Assembly: GCF_014696435.1 (NCBI RefSeq)
Contig: NZ_JACJQG010000032.1
Span: forward strand, 1-64,000
Direction of reading: 5' to 3'
Origin: Calothrix anomala FACHB-343
GTDB lineage: Bacteria > Cyanobacteriota > Cyanobacteriia > Cyanobacteriales > Nostocaceae
Length of the DNA stretch: 64,000 bases
Shown piece by piece: positions 1-9,204 of this stretch (positions within the stretch are counted from its first letter, which is position 1; each line of letters starts with the position of its first letter). Made by a program: the position numbers and the translations under genes. The notes below the pieces were generated by a model that saw nothing but the letters and a program-made list of their open reading frames with translations, did no database searches and had not been told where the DNA came from.

Positions 1-323
1 TTGTACAACCACTCATCTAAGGAAGCTGCTTCCCAAATGGGGTAGAAGTGTAAACCGATAGCGTTGGAGGAAGGAACAACTGCACCAGAGATGATGTTGT
101 TTCCGTAAATCAAAGAACCTGCAACTGGTTCGCGGATACCATCGATGTCTACTGGAGGTGCAGCGATGAAGGCGATTACGAAGCAAGCGGTTGCGGCTAA
201 TAGGGTGGGGATCATTAACACACCGAACCAACCGATGTATAGGCGGTTGTTGGTGCTGGTAATCCATTCGCAGAAGCGATCCCATACGTTGGCGCTTGAG
301 CGCTGTTGTAGAGTTGCTGTCAT
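1..323 (-). CDS. psbA: Photosystem II reaction-centre protein D1, N-terminal part
   Basis: The minus strand from 323 to the left edge encodes the first 107 residues of D1, beginning [21 protein letters not shown]1 is the PSII core subunit that binds P680, pheophytin, QB and part of the Mn4CaO5 cluster in the thylakoid membrane. The visible part covers the stromal N-terminus, transmembrane helix A (around [19 protein letters not shown]) and the start of the lumenal segment (around [12 protein letters not shown]). The gene runs off the window, so residue 130 (Gln or Glu), which separates low-light from high-light D1 forms, cannot be read. The ATG at 323 matches the universally conserved D1 start. 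An HLR1-like element lies about 60-80 bp upstream. Confidence 0.97.
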   Translation of the reverse strand, partial: MTATLQQRSSANVWDRFCEWITSTNNRLYIGWFGVLMIPTLLAATACFVIAFIAAPPVDIDGIREPVAGSLIYGNNIISGAVVPSSNAIGLHFYPIWEAASLDEWLY

Positions 324-384
324 TTTTGTATGAATGCGTTTGGTATGTATAAATCAGACGTTTCGTTTGCGTCTGTAATGTTAC

Positions 385-402
385 TTTACACTGCTTTACA
401 AA
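385..402 (+). promoter_or_regulatory. HLR1-like direct repeat upstream of psbA (candidate RpaB site)
   Basis: Two TTTACA hexamers (385-390 and 395-400) are separated by four bases, and the second is followed by AA. This fits the high-light regulatory 1 consensus (G/T)TTACA(T/A)2-N2-(G/T)TTACA(T/A)2 except for one mismatch (C at 391). RpaB binding to HLR1 elements upstream of psbA and PSI genes is established in other cyanobacteria. The assignment here is from pattern and position only. Confidence 0.5.
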
Positions 403-695
403 AATTAATCAAGGGCTGATATATTTGTAAAATTAATACACTTAATTAGTTTTGCTTATCTAATAGTCTGAATTGTGACTGAGGAAAGGCAGAGGCTAGA
501 AGGTTGTCTCGATGAAAATTGTTTCATCGCCATGTATGAAGGAGTAGGGAAGGGAAGGGGGACAAGGAAGACAAGGGAGACAAGGAAGAAATAAATCTTT
601 CAAGTTAGCCATTCACGCCAGGTTTTGGCACAACCAAGCATGAAAATCTGTCTTTCCCATGCCCAATGCCCATTTTCAAGTTAGTCTTCATAAGT

Positions 696-725
696 TTGAG
701 AGACGTTACTTGTAACGTCTCTCAA
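696..725. terminator. Perfect 14-bp stem-loop downstream of the pentapeptide gene
   Basis: TTGAGAGACGTTAC pairs perfectly with GTAACGTCTCTCAA across a 2-nt gap. It sits 30 bp past the stop of the minus-strand pentapeptide gene. No clear T-tract follows on that strand, so it may be a terminator, an mRNA-stabilising hairpin or a repeat. Confidence 0.45.
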
Positions 726-755
726 AAATGTTTATAAATTGGCAGACAGCAGAGT

Positions 756-1376
756 TTATCCCACTTCCAGAAAGTCTTGTATTGGTAGGCTTTCTCTACT
801 CACGAAGCAGTAACTTAAATCTAAACCTGTCAGATCCACTTCTGTAAAATCAACGTAACGAAGATCGGTTTTAAAGAAGATGGCTTTGGTGAGAATGGCG
901 TGACTTAAATCTGTTCTGCTTAAGTTAGCGCCAGTCAGGTTTGCACCTCTAAGATTTGCTCCGGCGAGAAAAGCACCACTGAGGTTTGCATAACGTAAGT
1001 CAGCACCAGCCAAATTTACGCCGCTCAGATCGGCATTACGCAGATTTGCTAGCCTTAAATCTGCTTGGAATAAGGAAGCTTTGTGCAAGTCAACTTGAGT
1101 CAGGTTAGCCCGAATCAGGTTAGCAGCCTTGAGGTTAGCCCAGATTAAATTTGCTTGACTTAAGTTGGTTCTCCACAGGGAAGCTGCTGTTAAATTGGCT
1201 TCAATCAGGTTTGCTCCCTGCAAGTTTGCTTGAGATAAAGTCGCTTGAGTCAGATTAGCGCTAGCTAAATTGATTCCTGCTAAACATACCTCACTCAAGT
1301 TGGCTGAGTGCAGGCTTACTTGAGTGAAATTTCTCTCTCCTGCACTGTAGCTTTTGAGAAGTTCATCAACATCCAT
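756..1376 (-). CDS. Pentapeptide-repeat protein
   Basis: The 206-residue product is almost entirely tandem A(N/D)LXX pentapeptides (SANLS, ASANLTQATLSQANLQGANL and similar), which fold as a right-handed quadrilateral beta-helix. Such proteins are very abundant in cyanobacteria and mostly of unknown function; some act as scaffolds or DNA mimics. I chose the ATG at 1376 (MDVDELLKSYSAGERNF), a typical start for this family preceded by GGGAGG about 10 nt upstream, over a TTG 36 nt further upstream. It has no signal peptide or membrane segment and is probably cytosolic. No operon partner is adjacent. Confidence 0.85.
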   Translation of the reverse strand: MDVDELLKSYSAGERNFTQVSLHSANLSEVCLAGINLASANLTQATLSQANLQGANLIEANLTAASLWRTNLSQANLIWANLKAANLIRANLTQVDLHKASLFQADLRLANLRNADLSGVNLAGADLRYANLSGAFLAGANLRGANLTGANLSRTDLSHAILTKAIFFKTDLRYVDFTEVDLTGLDLSYCFVSRESLPIQDFLEVG

Positions 1377-2170
1377 CAAGCCTGCCCTCCCAAATCTCGA
1401 ATAATTGTTCAAAAATTAGACTATGTGAGTGAAAATTGCTGTAAATAGCTTGTTGGTGTGGCTGGGTAAGACACTGCAGTAATCTTCAAGCTATTTAACA
1501 ATTTGCTTGGCAGTAGTGGTTTTGAGCAGCAACGATAGGCGTTTTGCTCAAGGTGACGAGTTAGCGATCGCTTTTTTCGTTCACTTTGATGCCAGATATA
1601 GATACTTTACATGTCTTTATGTAAAGAAATATAACAATTCCGTTACAAATAAGCAACAATTTCTCAGTTATCGAAAATTTGGGTCTAAAACCCCGTCCTT
1701 ATAGGACGGCTTTTGGTAGAATAGGGTATGTGGAAGGGTAATTAACCACTTAAAAAACCCTATTGCTACCTAACAAGTAGACGCTGTACCTTGACAATTG
1801 AAGATATGGGGTTCTATTCCATAGTTCTAGTTCCTGCCCAGGAATAGGTAAAATCTTCATGGGGCTAGACGACCAGCATTTAACTCAAACAAATTTTGCA
1901 CGGCAGTTTGCACAATACTGGAAACCAGCAACGCACTGCCTTAGTAATGCAACTACGGTAGGGCATACCGGAAGTTAAAGCTTGGGGAGAGAACCACCTC
2001 TTTTTTAGATACCGCAAGGGGTCTAATTTAAGTGGACTCGTTGAACCAAGAATCTCCGCCGTAGAACGGCGGAGAGTGTCAAATCGGCGAAAATATCCCC
2101 TACCCAGGGAACTAACTGAACCAAATTTACGTATATTTAAGGAAATAGTTTCTTTCTTAAAGCTGCTTAG
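1377..2170. other. Intergenic region holding an IS200/IS605-like remnant
   Basis: This 794-bp gap has no convincing gene. Its 3' half is the remnant described at 1690-2082. A short open frame at 1507-1704 has no family features and no ribosome-binding site and is not supported as a gene. Confidence 0.6.
1690..2082 (+). mobile_element. tnpB-less IS200/IS605-like remnant with candidate omega-RNA
   Basis: The segment opens with a hairpin (CCGTCCTTATAGGACGG, 1693-1709). It closes with TTGAACCAAGAATCTCCGCC at 2041-2060, a second hairpin, and GTGTCAA at 2076-2082. That closing arrangement is typical of the right end and omega-RNA 3' end of cyanobacterial IS605-family tnpB elements. Only about 390 bp lie between the two hairpins and no tnpA or tnpB frame is present, so it looks like an internally deleted, non-autonomous copy. 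If the omega-RNA is still made, its guide would be the flank starting at 2083. The family assignment is from memory of such ends, not from a search. Confidence 0.5.
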
Positions 2171-4381
2171 ATGTGTCCAGTTGGGGTTCGTACTAGTCAC
2201 TCAACTCATGCCCTAGAAACGGGTGTGGCAAAGCTTTGGCTTTTATTGGTGGGTGTAAACCAATATGAAGATGAAGAAATACCCAGTTTGCAATATTCAG
2301 CCTTAGATTGTCAGGGGTTAGGTGAAGCTTTACATGCTGCAACACAAGCTTTTCCTCAAAAAGAGGTAATAATATATAACGATTTCGCTTCTAAACAGCC
2401 AAAGTTAGCAAATGTTCTTACCAGTCTCAGAGAAATTGCGGCAGTGACTAAACCGATTGACACTGTGCTATTTTATTTCTCTGGGCATGGGATGCTAGAG
2501 CCATCGACGCAGCAAGTAATACTTTGTTTACAAGATACACAAAAATCAAACTTAATAGATACTGGTTTACAGTTGCAGGAAGTTTTGCAACTGTTAGAAA
2601 ATTGTTCTGCCCAGCAACAATTATTAATATTAGATGCTTGTCATAGTGGAGGGATGACGCTGTTAGGTGCAAGAGGCGAAGTAGATCCGCAGCTTAACCC
2701 GACACCAGAGTTGGTGGAAATTCTCCGACAACGCGCCGCCAAACGGAAAGGATTTTATGCTTTATTATCTTGCGATCGCTCTCAGCAATCTTGGGAATTT
2801 CCCCAATTAGGACATGGAGTATTTACATATTACTTAATTCGCGGGTTAAAAGGAGAAGCTGCTGATTCTCAAGGCATTATCGAAGCTGATGGACTTTATC
2901 GCTATGTTTATCACCAAACACTGACATATATAGATAAAGCTAATCAACAACTACGAGTAATTAATCAACTAAAAAAAGGAAGGGGAGATAATTCTATCCA
3001 TCCTGAATATCCTTCACAAACTCCTAAGCGCATTGTAGAAGGAGTTGGCGAAGTCATTTTAGGAATTAAACCGAAAAATATTCCCGCCTCACGACATCCA
3101 CGACAAGCATTAATTGTAGAAGGATTGGATCAAAGTCAAGCCTCCCTATCTTTAAGTAAAATACTCAGCACTGCTGGTAGTTTTGCAGTCAATTATTGGA
3201 CTATAAGGGGTAACAATTCCCAGTCAAATGTGCGCAAAGCGATTCAAAAATGCTTACTTGCGGAATCTTTTGCTGAATTAACTACTAATTCTCCTAACAT
3301 AGACACAATAGCAACAGTTTTATTATATTTGCGAGGGCAAATTCAAGAGACAGAACAAGGCGAAGCTATATTATTATTGTCTGATGAAGTCACAATCAAT
3401 CGCGCATGGTTGAAAAAACAACTACGCCGATGTCAGTCGCAACAAATTATTATTTTAGATTGTCCCATAGAAAATGGTGGCGGGAAAGTATCGCTACGGG
3501 ATTGGCTAGAAGAACTGCAATTAGGATTAGATGCAGGACAATGTTTAATTGCGGCGGCTGTATCACCTGAAAATAGGGAAAAATTTGCAAATACGCTGTT
3601 AGCAACTTTAAATCAAGGAATACAAGCAAGTGGACTCACCGCAGCTGCTTGGATTACTCAATTACAAGTAGAATTTGCCCAAACTGATATCCAATTATAT
3701 TTTTGGTTGTCTGGTTCTCAGGGAATCATTGAAGTTTTACCTGGTAAAACTATATTTTCATCAGAAAATATGCAAGAAAAAGCGGAAAATATTCATAATT
3801 ATCCCCCTGATGATTTAAGTTCTGAAGTGGGGATTGATTACGCTTATTTACGCGATTTACTGCAAGCTCAAAGATGGCAAGAAGCAGATCGAGAAACTAC
3901 AAATCTCATCCTCAAGGTAGTTGAAAAACAGCCATATTTGGACATTGATACAATCAACAAAATTCCTTGTAAAGACCTTTATACTATTGACAAACTTTGG
4001 GTAAGTTATAGTCATGGACGCTTCGGTTTCAGCGTTCAGAGTCGTATCTGGGAGGGTATTAAAGATTGTGCTGCTACCGATCCTATGTTGGCTTTAATGA
4101 TTGGTAGTGCCAAAGTTGCTGCGTCTGAAACTTGCATTGACTTTGCAAATCGTGTTGGTTGGCGCTTGCGAGATTACTGGCTTGATTATAACAGTCTCAC
4201 CTGGGAGGGGGATGCACCTATGGGACATCTACCTTATGTAGGTTTTTTTGAACCGATTTGGCGTGTCAAAGTGTTAGGAGTGTGGGAATGGCATAGTGCG
4301 ATCGCAACTGCTAATTGGTGGGAATTATGCGTTGCTCTGTTTAGACGCATTGAAACTTGTAAAAACGGCAGTTCTATCTAA
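2171..4381 (+). CDS. Caspase-like (metacaspase) protein fused to a GUN4 domain
   Basis: This is a 736-residue fusion. Residues ~20-240 form a peptidase C14 caspase-like domain with the catalytic His in YFSGHGM (H106) and Cys in LDACHSGG (C157). The middle (~300-530) is a second alpha/beta region without a clear family. Residues ~545-730 match GUN4, the tetrapyrrole-binding fold that stimulates Mg-chelatase (DYAYLRDLLQAQRWQEADRE, LWVSYSHGRFGFSVQ). Caspase-GUN4 architectures occur in cyanobacteria, and cleavage after Arg/Lys is expected for orthocaspases. Linking proteolysis to tetrapyrrole sensing is inference. The start is uncertain: ATG 2171 has a poor ribosome-binding site and GTG 2225 begins just before the conserved domain. 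It lies 88 bp after an IS remnant. Confidence 0.85.
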   Translation: MCPVGVRTSHSTHALETGVAKLWLLLVGVNQYEDEEIPSLQYSALDCQGLGEALHAATQAFPQKEVIIYNDFASKQPKLANVLTSLREIAAVTKPIDTVLFYFSGHGMLEPSTQQVILCLQDTQKSNLIDTGLQLQEVLQLLENCSAQQQLLILDACHSGGMTLLGARGEVDPQLNPTPELVEILRQRAAKRKGFYALLSCDRSQQSWEFPQLGHGVFTYYLIRGLKGEAADSQGIIEADGLYRYVYHQTLTYIDKANQQLRVINQLKKGRGDNSIHPEYPSQTPKRIVEGVGEVILGIKPKNIPASRHPRQALIVEGLDQSQASLSLSKILSTAGSFAVNYWTIRGNNSQSNVRKAIQKCLLAESFAELTTNSPNIDTIATVLLYLRGQIQETEQGEAILLLSDEVTINRAWLKKQLRRCQSQQIIILDCPIENGGGKVSLRDWLEELQLGLDAGQCLIAAAVSPENREKFANTLLATLNQGIQASGLTAAAWITQLQVEFAQTDIQLYFWLSGSQGIIEVLPGKTIFSSENMQEKAENIHNYPPDDLSSEVGIDYAYLRDLLQAQRWQEADRETTNLILKVVEKQPYLDIDTINKIPCKDLYTIDKLWVSYSHGRFGFSVQSRIWEGIKDCAATDPMLALMIGSAKVAASETCIDFANRVGWRLRDYWLDYNSLTWEGDAPMGHLPYVGFFEPIWRVKVLGVWEWHSAIATANWWELCVALFRRIETCKNGSSI

Positions 4382-4600
4382 ACGCAGATATATAAAGTAG
4401 TTCGCTAATTATCAAAACAATTCATCAGGGTGAAGTATGAGGCTAAGAAACAACCTACTAACGTTAATTAATTTCCTGGAATTTACTCAAAAACAACTGT
4501 ATCCCAAAATATACTGAACTTTCTTGATTTTACAGCAAGTGATTTGTATAAACATAGCAAAAATATCAGTAATCATACTCTTGTGACTTGAGGGCTAACA

Positions 4601-5278
4601 ATGCAGTACACCCAATTACAACGCATTTCTCCAGATTTTTCTTTGACGTTATGGGAATCAGAATTAACTCCTCATCCCTCAGTACAGTCTAAATTTAAGC
4701 GCCTGTTAGATATTTTGGGGAGTTTGGTGGGACTATGTATTTTAGCAATTTTATTTGTGCCAATTGCGATCGCTATTAAAATCGATAGTCCAGGGCCAAT
4801 TTTCTTTGCTCAAGAACGTTACGGGTTACAAGGAAGGCCATTTCGGCTCTATAAATTCCGTTCAATGGTGAGTGAAGCTGAACAATTAAAATCTTTAGTT
4901 GATAACGAAGCTAATGGTTTAATATTTAAAAACAAAAACGATTTTAGAATCACTAAAGTTGGACGCTTCTTAAGAAGTAGCAGTTTGGATGAACTACCAC
5001 AATTCTGGAATGTGTTGCTCAATGATATGAGCTTAGTTGGTACTCGTCCACCTACAGGTGATGAAGTTATTCACTATACACAAAAGCATTGGCAGCGTTT
5101 AAATGTTAAACCAGGTTTGACAGGAGAATGGCAAGTTAATGGACGTTCTCAAGTAACCAATTTTGAGCAAATAGTTGACTTAGATTTAAAGTATCAAGAT
5201 AATTGGCATCCATTATATGATTTATACTTAATTATCAAAACAATCTATGTCATTTTTGCTAGAGTTGGGGCATTTTAA
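4601..5278 (+). CDS. Exopolysaccharide sugar transferase (WcaJ/RfbP-type polyprenyl-phosphate phosphosugar transferase)
   Basis: The 225-residue product fits the bacterial sugar transferase family (PF02397), which moves a phosphosugar from a nucleotide sugar to undecaprenyl phosphate as the first step of exopolysaccharide or capsule repeat-unit synthesis. Visible signatures are the N-terminal membrane-embedded helix (LDILGSLVGLCILAILFVPI), the KIDSPGPIFFAQERYG block, the LYKFRSM motif, SLDELPQFWNVL and the C-terminal MSLVGTRPP and VKPGLTGEWQVNGRS motifs. It is the short catalytic-core form, lacking the long N-terminal multi-helix domain of WcaJ. GAGGG lies 6 nt before the ATG. Heterocyst envelope polysaccharide genes include such transferases, but nothing here proves that role. 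Confidence 0.9.
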   Translation: MQYTQLQRISPDFSLTLWESELTPHPSVQSKFKRLLDILGSLVGLCILAILFVPIAIAIKIDSPGPIFFAQERYGLQGRPFRLYKFRSMVSEAEQLKSLVDNEANGLIFKNKNDFRITKVGRFLRSSSLDELPQFWNVLLNDMSLVGTRPPTGDEVIHYTQKHWQRLNVKPGLTGEWQVNGRSQVTNFEQIVDLDLKYQDNWHPLYDLYLIIKTIYVIFARVGAF

Positions 5279-5313
5279 AACAATAATCTAGTCAATGAAA
5301 AATATCAATTATG

Positions 5314-5330
5314 GGCGCGATCGTCGCGCC
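5314..5330 (+). terminator. GC-rich hairpin after the sugar transferase gene
   Basis: GGCGCGA and TCGCGCC form a 7-bp stem with a 3-nt loop, followed by TTTAAATT. It is 35 bp past the stop codon and is a plausible weak intrinsic terminator. It overlaps a HIP1-like core. Confidence 0.45.
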
Positions 5331-5569
5331 TTTAAATTAGATAAATAGGGACTAGGGAATAGAGAAGAGAGAGATTTTCATATTTGCTTGTGAGATATTT
5401 TCAATGAGAGACTAGCTTGCAAGTATGGAATATAGTCAACTTCCTTAATTAAGGTTTTGCAGATACCTAAATAGGATTTACTGAGGGCTAACAACCCAGG
5501 TGACAAATAGAAAATTATTAGTTAAAATTTATCCGCTTTCGCAAAATAGAAAATTTATATCATTTAAAG

Positions 5570-6631
5570 ATGAAATTTCAACCGATTTCTCATAGTTGGG
5601 TGGCTCTACATCCAAAACCTCAAGGCGTAATTCAATTTATTGGCGGTGCTTTCTTTGGCACATTTTGGCCGATGCTGTTCTATCGTTCTCTACTGCAACG
5701 ATTATTTAATGATGGTTATACAATTGTTATTTTGCCATTTAATTTTACTTTCGATCATTATGCCGAGTCTGGCTTTTTAATCAGAGAACAGTATGAAATT
5801 ATGCCAGAACTTGTCAGAAGAGCAATATTTGCTGGTTATGATTATAAACCCTATCTCAGCGACCAAAATTTTTCTTGGATAGGTCATAGTATTGGCTGTA
5901 AATATATTGCTCTTTTAGAAGCTTTTAGTGCTTTACCTACGATTAGCAAACCTAGTGAACCTCAATATTATCAGGATCTTCAAGAACTTAAGAAATTTAT
6001 TGCATTTGTAGTGCAAACAACAGCCAAGCCAACCGATTCTCAAGTAAAAATTGAGAATAAGACTGAAAGTATTGTTAAAGACTTGTTAATTCTGATTGAC
6101 GATTTACAAGTAAAGCGGGAAAAAGCTATCAAATTAATCAAATATTATATCAAGCGAGAACCTAACTACCAAGAGTTAAAAAAAGAAGTTGAAATTACCA
6201 GCATCTTTATTAAGAATCAACCCTCTTTATTATTAGCTCCTGTAAATACAGGTTTGGAAAGTGCTATTCCCAATCCTTTAGCAGGTGTAGTGATTAATTT
6301 AGGTTTAAATGTCAAACCTACCCCAGCAGAAACTTTTAGTTTAATTACTTATGCTAATTTATTTAATCTTCTGGGGTTAAATTCATTTCAAACAGATAAA
6401 CTAGCTTTATCAACTTGTCAGTGGTTTGAAAATGATTGTAAAAAACCACCTGCAGGTTTTAAGGTAGTTTTAAAAGGTGGACATTTAAGACCATTAGGGA
6501 TTCAACTGGGTAATGTTGCTATAAATTTTCCCGATTTTAGCGATAATATCCCCTTGATTGAGTCTATACAAAAAAGATATGCAGAGTTTGAATCTCCTGT
6601 AATTCAATTATTCCAAAGTTTAAGAAATTAA
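5570..6631 (+). CDS. DUF1350 family alpha/beta-hydrolase-like protein
   Basis: The 353-residue protein matches the DUF1350 family of cyanobacteria and plastids. The N-terminal block WVALHPKPQGVIQFIGGAFF and the nucleophile-elbow-like WIGHSIGCKYI (about residues 104-114) suggest an alpha/beta-hydrolase fold with Ser in GHSIG. Residues ~145-215 are a charged, probably helical insertion (KIENKTESIVKDLLILIDDL). The C-terminal region has HLRPLGIQLG. The substrate is unknown and no signal peptide is seen. It is convergent with psaB, with a shared terminator between them. Confidence 0.8.
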   Translation: MKFQPISHSWVALHPKPQGVIQFIGGAFFGTFWPMLFYRSLLQRLFNDGYTIVILPFNFTFDHYAESGFLIREQYEIMPELVRRAIFAGYDYKPYLSDQNFSWIGHSIGCKYIALLEAFSALPTISKPSEPQYYQDLQELKKFIAFVVQTTAKPTDSQVKIENKTESIVKDLLILIDDLQVKREKAIKLIKYYIKREPNYQELKKEVEITSIFIKNQPSLLLAPVNTGLESAIPNPLAGVVINLGLNVKPTPAETFSLITYANLFNLLGLNSFQTDKLALSTCQWFENDCKKPPAGFKVVLKGGHLRPLGIQLGNVAINFPDFSDNIPLIESIQKRYAEFESPVIQLFQSLRN

Positions 6632-6737
6632 TCTAGTCTGATGTAGGTTGATTATTACTTACTACTAATCTGTTGTTCGCCCGTTCTTTATCCTTCCCAT
6701 TAATAAAAATAAAATTTAATATTTTTACTATCCCAAC

Positions 6738-6774
6738 AAAAAATCCCCCACCTTGCGGCGAGGGATTTTTTTTA
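6738..6774. terminator. Bidirectional intrinsic terminator between DUF1350 and psaB
   Basis: AAAAAATCCC and its complement GGGATTTTTT flank a GC-rich core (CCACC TTGC GGCG), giving a hairpin with an A-tract on one side and a T-tract on the other. It can terminate both the plus-strand DUF1350 transcript and the minus-strand psaA-psaB transcript, whose last stop is at 6800. Confidence 0.85.
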
Positions 6775-6799
6775 ATCACCTACAAAACTACTAGCCAGA

Positions 6800-9025
6800 T
6801 CAACCGAACTTACCAGCAGTAGAAGCGATTAGGAAGGCTGCGTAGGTTACGAAGTAGCCAACGGTGAAGTGAGCTAAACCAACCAAACGAGCTTGAACGA
6901 TTGAGAGTGCAACGGGCTTATCTTTCCAGCGAACTAGGTTAGCTAGAGGAGTGCGCTCGTGTGCCCAAACTAGAGTTTCAATCAACTCTTGCCAGTAACC
7001 TCTCCAGGAGATGAGGAACATGAAGCCTGTTGCCCAAACTAAGTGTCCGAATAGGAACATCCAAGCCCAAACAGACAAGTTATTCACGCCGTAGGGGTTG
7101 TAACCGTTGATCAACTGAGCGGAGTTAGCCCAGAGGTAGTCACGGAACCAGCCCATGAGGTAGGTGGAGTTTTCGTTGAACTGAGCAACGTTACCTTGCC
7201 AAACACCCAGGTGTTTCCAGTGCCAGTAGAAGGTTAACCAACCTACTGTGTTCAATGCCCAGAACAAAGCTAGATAGAAAGCGTCCCAAGCAGAGATATC
7301 GCAAGTACCGCCACGACCAGGGCCGTCGCAAGGGAATGCATAACCGAAGTCCTTTTTATCGGGCATCAGCTTGGAGCCACGGGCATCCAAAGCACCCTTA
7401 ACGAGAATCAAGGTGGTGGTGTGCAGACCAAGAGCGATCGCATGGTGTACCAAGAAATCGCCAGGGCCAATTGTTAAGAAGAGGGAGTTGGTACCAGCAT
7501 TAATAGCATCTAACCAACCAGGTAACCAGACGTTAGCGTAGTTCGGATAAGCTGTGTAAGCAATACTATCAGGGTTGGACAACAGTACATCCAATCCGTA
7601 AAGTACCTTACCATTAGCTGCTTGGACGAACTGAGCAAATACTGGCTCAATTAGGATTTGCTTTTCAGGAGTACCGAAAGCAACTACTACGTCGTTGTGA
7701 ACGTATAAGCCTAGAGTGTGGAAGCCTAAGAAGAGAGACACCCAGCTGAGGTGGGAGATAATCGCTTCTTTGTGCTTGAGAACACGGTCTAGTACGTTAC
7801 CTTTGTTTTGTTCGGGGTCGTAGTCACGAACCCAGAAGATAGCGCCGTGGGCGAAAGCACCAACCATCAAGAAGATGGCGATGTATTGGTGGTGGGTGTA
7901 CAACGCTGCCTGTGTAGTGTAGTCCTTAGCAATAAATGCGTAGGAAGGCAGGGAGTACATGTGTTGTGCTACCAAAGAGGTGATTACACCCAAGCAAGCT
8001 AGGTGCCAACCTAATTGGAAGTGCAGGGAGTTGTTGTAGGTGTCATATATACCTTGGTGAGGCATATTGAACGGCCCTTCAACAGGTTTGCCAAAGAAAG
8101 TTTTGGCATTCATCATTTCTTTGATGCTGTGACCAATACCAAAGTTGGTACGGTACATGTGACCAGCAACAATGAAGAGTACAGCGATCGCTAAGTGGTG
8201 GTGAGCAATGTCAGTCAACCACAGAGCTTCTGTTTGGGGATGGAAACCACCTAAGAAAGTCAGGATTGCAGTACCTGCACCTTGAGATGTGCCGAAAATA
8301 TGACCTGCTGTGTCAGGATTTTGGGCATAAACACTCCAGTTACCAGTGAAGAAGGGTTGTAACCCTGCTGGGTGGGGAGCGGTGCTGAGGAAGTTGTCCC
8401 AACCTACATGCTGTCCGCGAGCTTCGGGGATAGCAACGTGGATTAAGTGACCAGCCCAAGCCAGAGAGCTAACGCCGAACAAACCAGCTAAGTGGTGGTT
8501 CAAGCGAGATTCAGCATTCTTGAACCAAGCTAGGCTAGGACGGTACTTGGGTTGCAAGTGCAACCAACCTGCAAACAGTAGTACGGCTGCAAACAGTAGT
8601 AGGAAAACTGAACCTGCGTACAGTTCGCTGTTTGTGCGCATACCGATGGTGTACCACCAGTGGTAAACACCAGAGTAAGCAATGTTTACAGGATTACTAG
8701 CACCAGCTTGGGTGAAGGCTTCGATCGCTGGTTTACCGAAGTGGGGGTCCCAAATTGCGTGAGCGATGGGACGGATGTGAAGGGGATCTTTGATCCACTC
8801 TTCAAAGTTACCTTGCCAGGCTACGTGGAACAGGAGGCTGGAAGCCCACAGGAAAATGATTGCCAAGTGACCGAAGTGAGTGGCGAAAATCTTTTGGTAA
8901 AGATTTTCTTCAGTCATGCCATCATGGCTTTCAAAGTCATTGCCTGTTGCGATCGCATACCATATCCGACGAGTAGTCGGGTCCTGTGCGAGATCCTGGC
9001 TAAATTTTGGAAATTTTGTTGCCAT
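6800..9025 (-). CDS. psaB: Photosystem I P700 apoprotein A2
   Basis: The full-length 741-residue protein starts [20 protein letters not shown]. PsaB and PsaA form the PSI heterodimer that binds P700, A0, A1 and the FX 4Fe-4S cluster. The FX loop [20 protein letters not shown] is present with cysteines near residues 566 and 575. Eleven transmembrane helices with many His chlorophyll ligands are apparent (for example [20 protein letters not shown]). It lies 179 bp downstream of psaA in the usual psaAB order, followed by the terminator at 6738-6774. A GAGGA motif precedes the ATG. Confidence 0.99.
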   Translation of the reverse strand: MATKFPKFSQDLAQDPTTRRIWYAIATGNDFESHDGMTEENLYQKIFATHFGHLAIIFLWASSLLFHVAWQGNFEEWIKDPLHIRPIAHAIWDPHFGKPAIEAFTQAGASNPVNIAYSGVYHWWYTIGMRTNSELYAGSVFLLLFAAVLLFAGWLHLQPKYRPSLAWFKNAESRLNHHLAGLFGVSSLAWAGHLIHVAIPEARGQHVGWDNFLSTAPHPAGLQPFFTGNWSVYAQNPDTAGHIFGTSQGAGTAILTFLGGFHPQTEALWLTDIAHHHLAIAVLFIVAGHMYRTNFGIGHSIKEMMNAKTFFGKPVEGPFNMPHQGIYDTYNNSLHFQLGWHLACLGVITSLVAQHMYSLPSYAFIAKDYTTQAALYTHHQYIAIFLMVGAFAHGAIFWVRDYDPEQNKGNVLDRVLKHKEAIISHLSWVSLFLGFHTLGLYVHNDVVVAFGTPEKQILIEPVFAQFVQAANGKVLYGLDVLLSNPDSIAYTAYPNYANVWLPGWLDAINAGTNSLFLTIGPGDFLVHHAIALGLHTTTLILVKGALDARGSKLMPDKKDFGYAFPCDGPGRGGTCDISAWDAFYLALFWALNTVGWLTFYWHWKHLGVWQGNVAQFNENSTYLMGWFRDYLWANSAQLINGYNPYGVNNLSVWAWMFLFGHLVWATGFMFLISWRGYWQELIETLVWAHERTPLANLVRWKDKPVALSIVQARLVGLAHFTVGYFVTYAAFLIASTAGKFG

Positions 9026-9204
9026 AGGTGTGATAATTCCTCTGACCTTTAGCCATCAGGTTTCAGCTTCATTTTGGATTTTAGATGTTTGGTATAGATT
9101 TTTGATTTTGGGCTAAATCTCAAATCTTTCCTGGTTTGGCAGTTGCTCTTTGCGGATTATTCCCAGAGCAAGCTGCCTCACCAAAACCCTCAATTCGCTG
9201 ATTG

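Larger units (their letters stand above)
324..755. other. psbA upstream region with short repeats
   Basis: This 432-bp gap holds the psbA promoter side (HLR1-like element at 385-402), a run of GACAAGGRA-type 9-bp repeats at 560-589, a TGCCCAA-type repeat at about 658-672, and a perfect inverted repeat at 696-725. No coding region is supported. Confidence 0.7.

Noticed and set aside
1507-1704. 65-codon plus-strand open frame
   Set aside because: It lacks a ribosome-binding site and family features, and its 3' end lies in the IS remnant hairpin.
1880-2200. 106-codon minus-strand open frame over the IS remnant
   Set aside because: It runs through the omega-RNA-like and right-end hairpin sequence of the remnant and has no protein-like features.
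8660-9116. Plus-strand open frames opposite psaB
   Set aside because: These are antisense shadows of a highly conserved photosystem gene.
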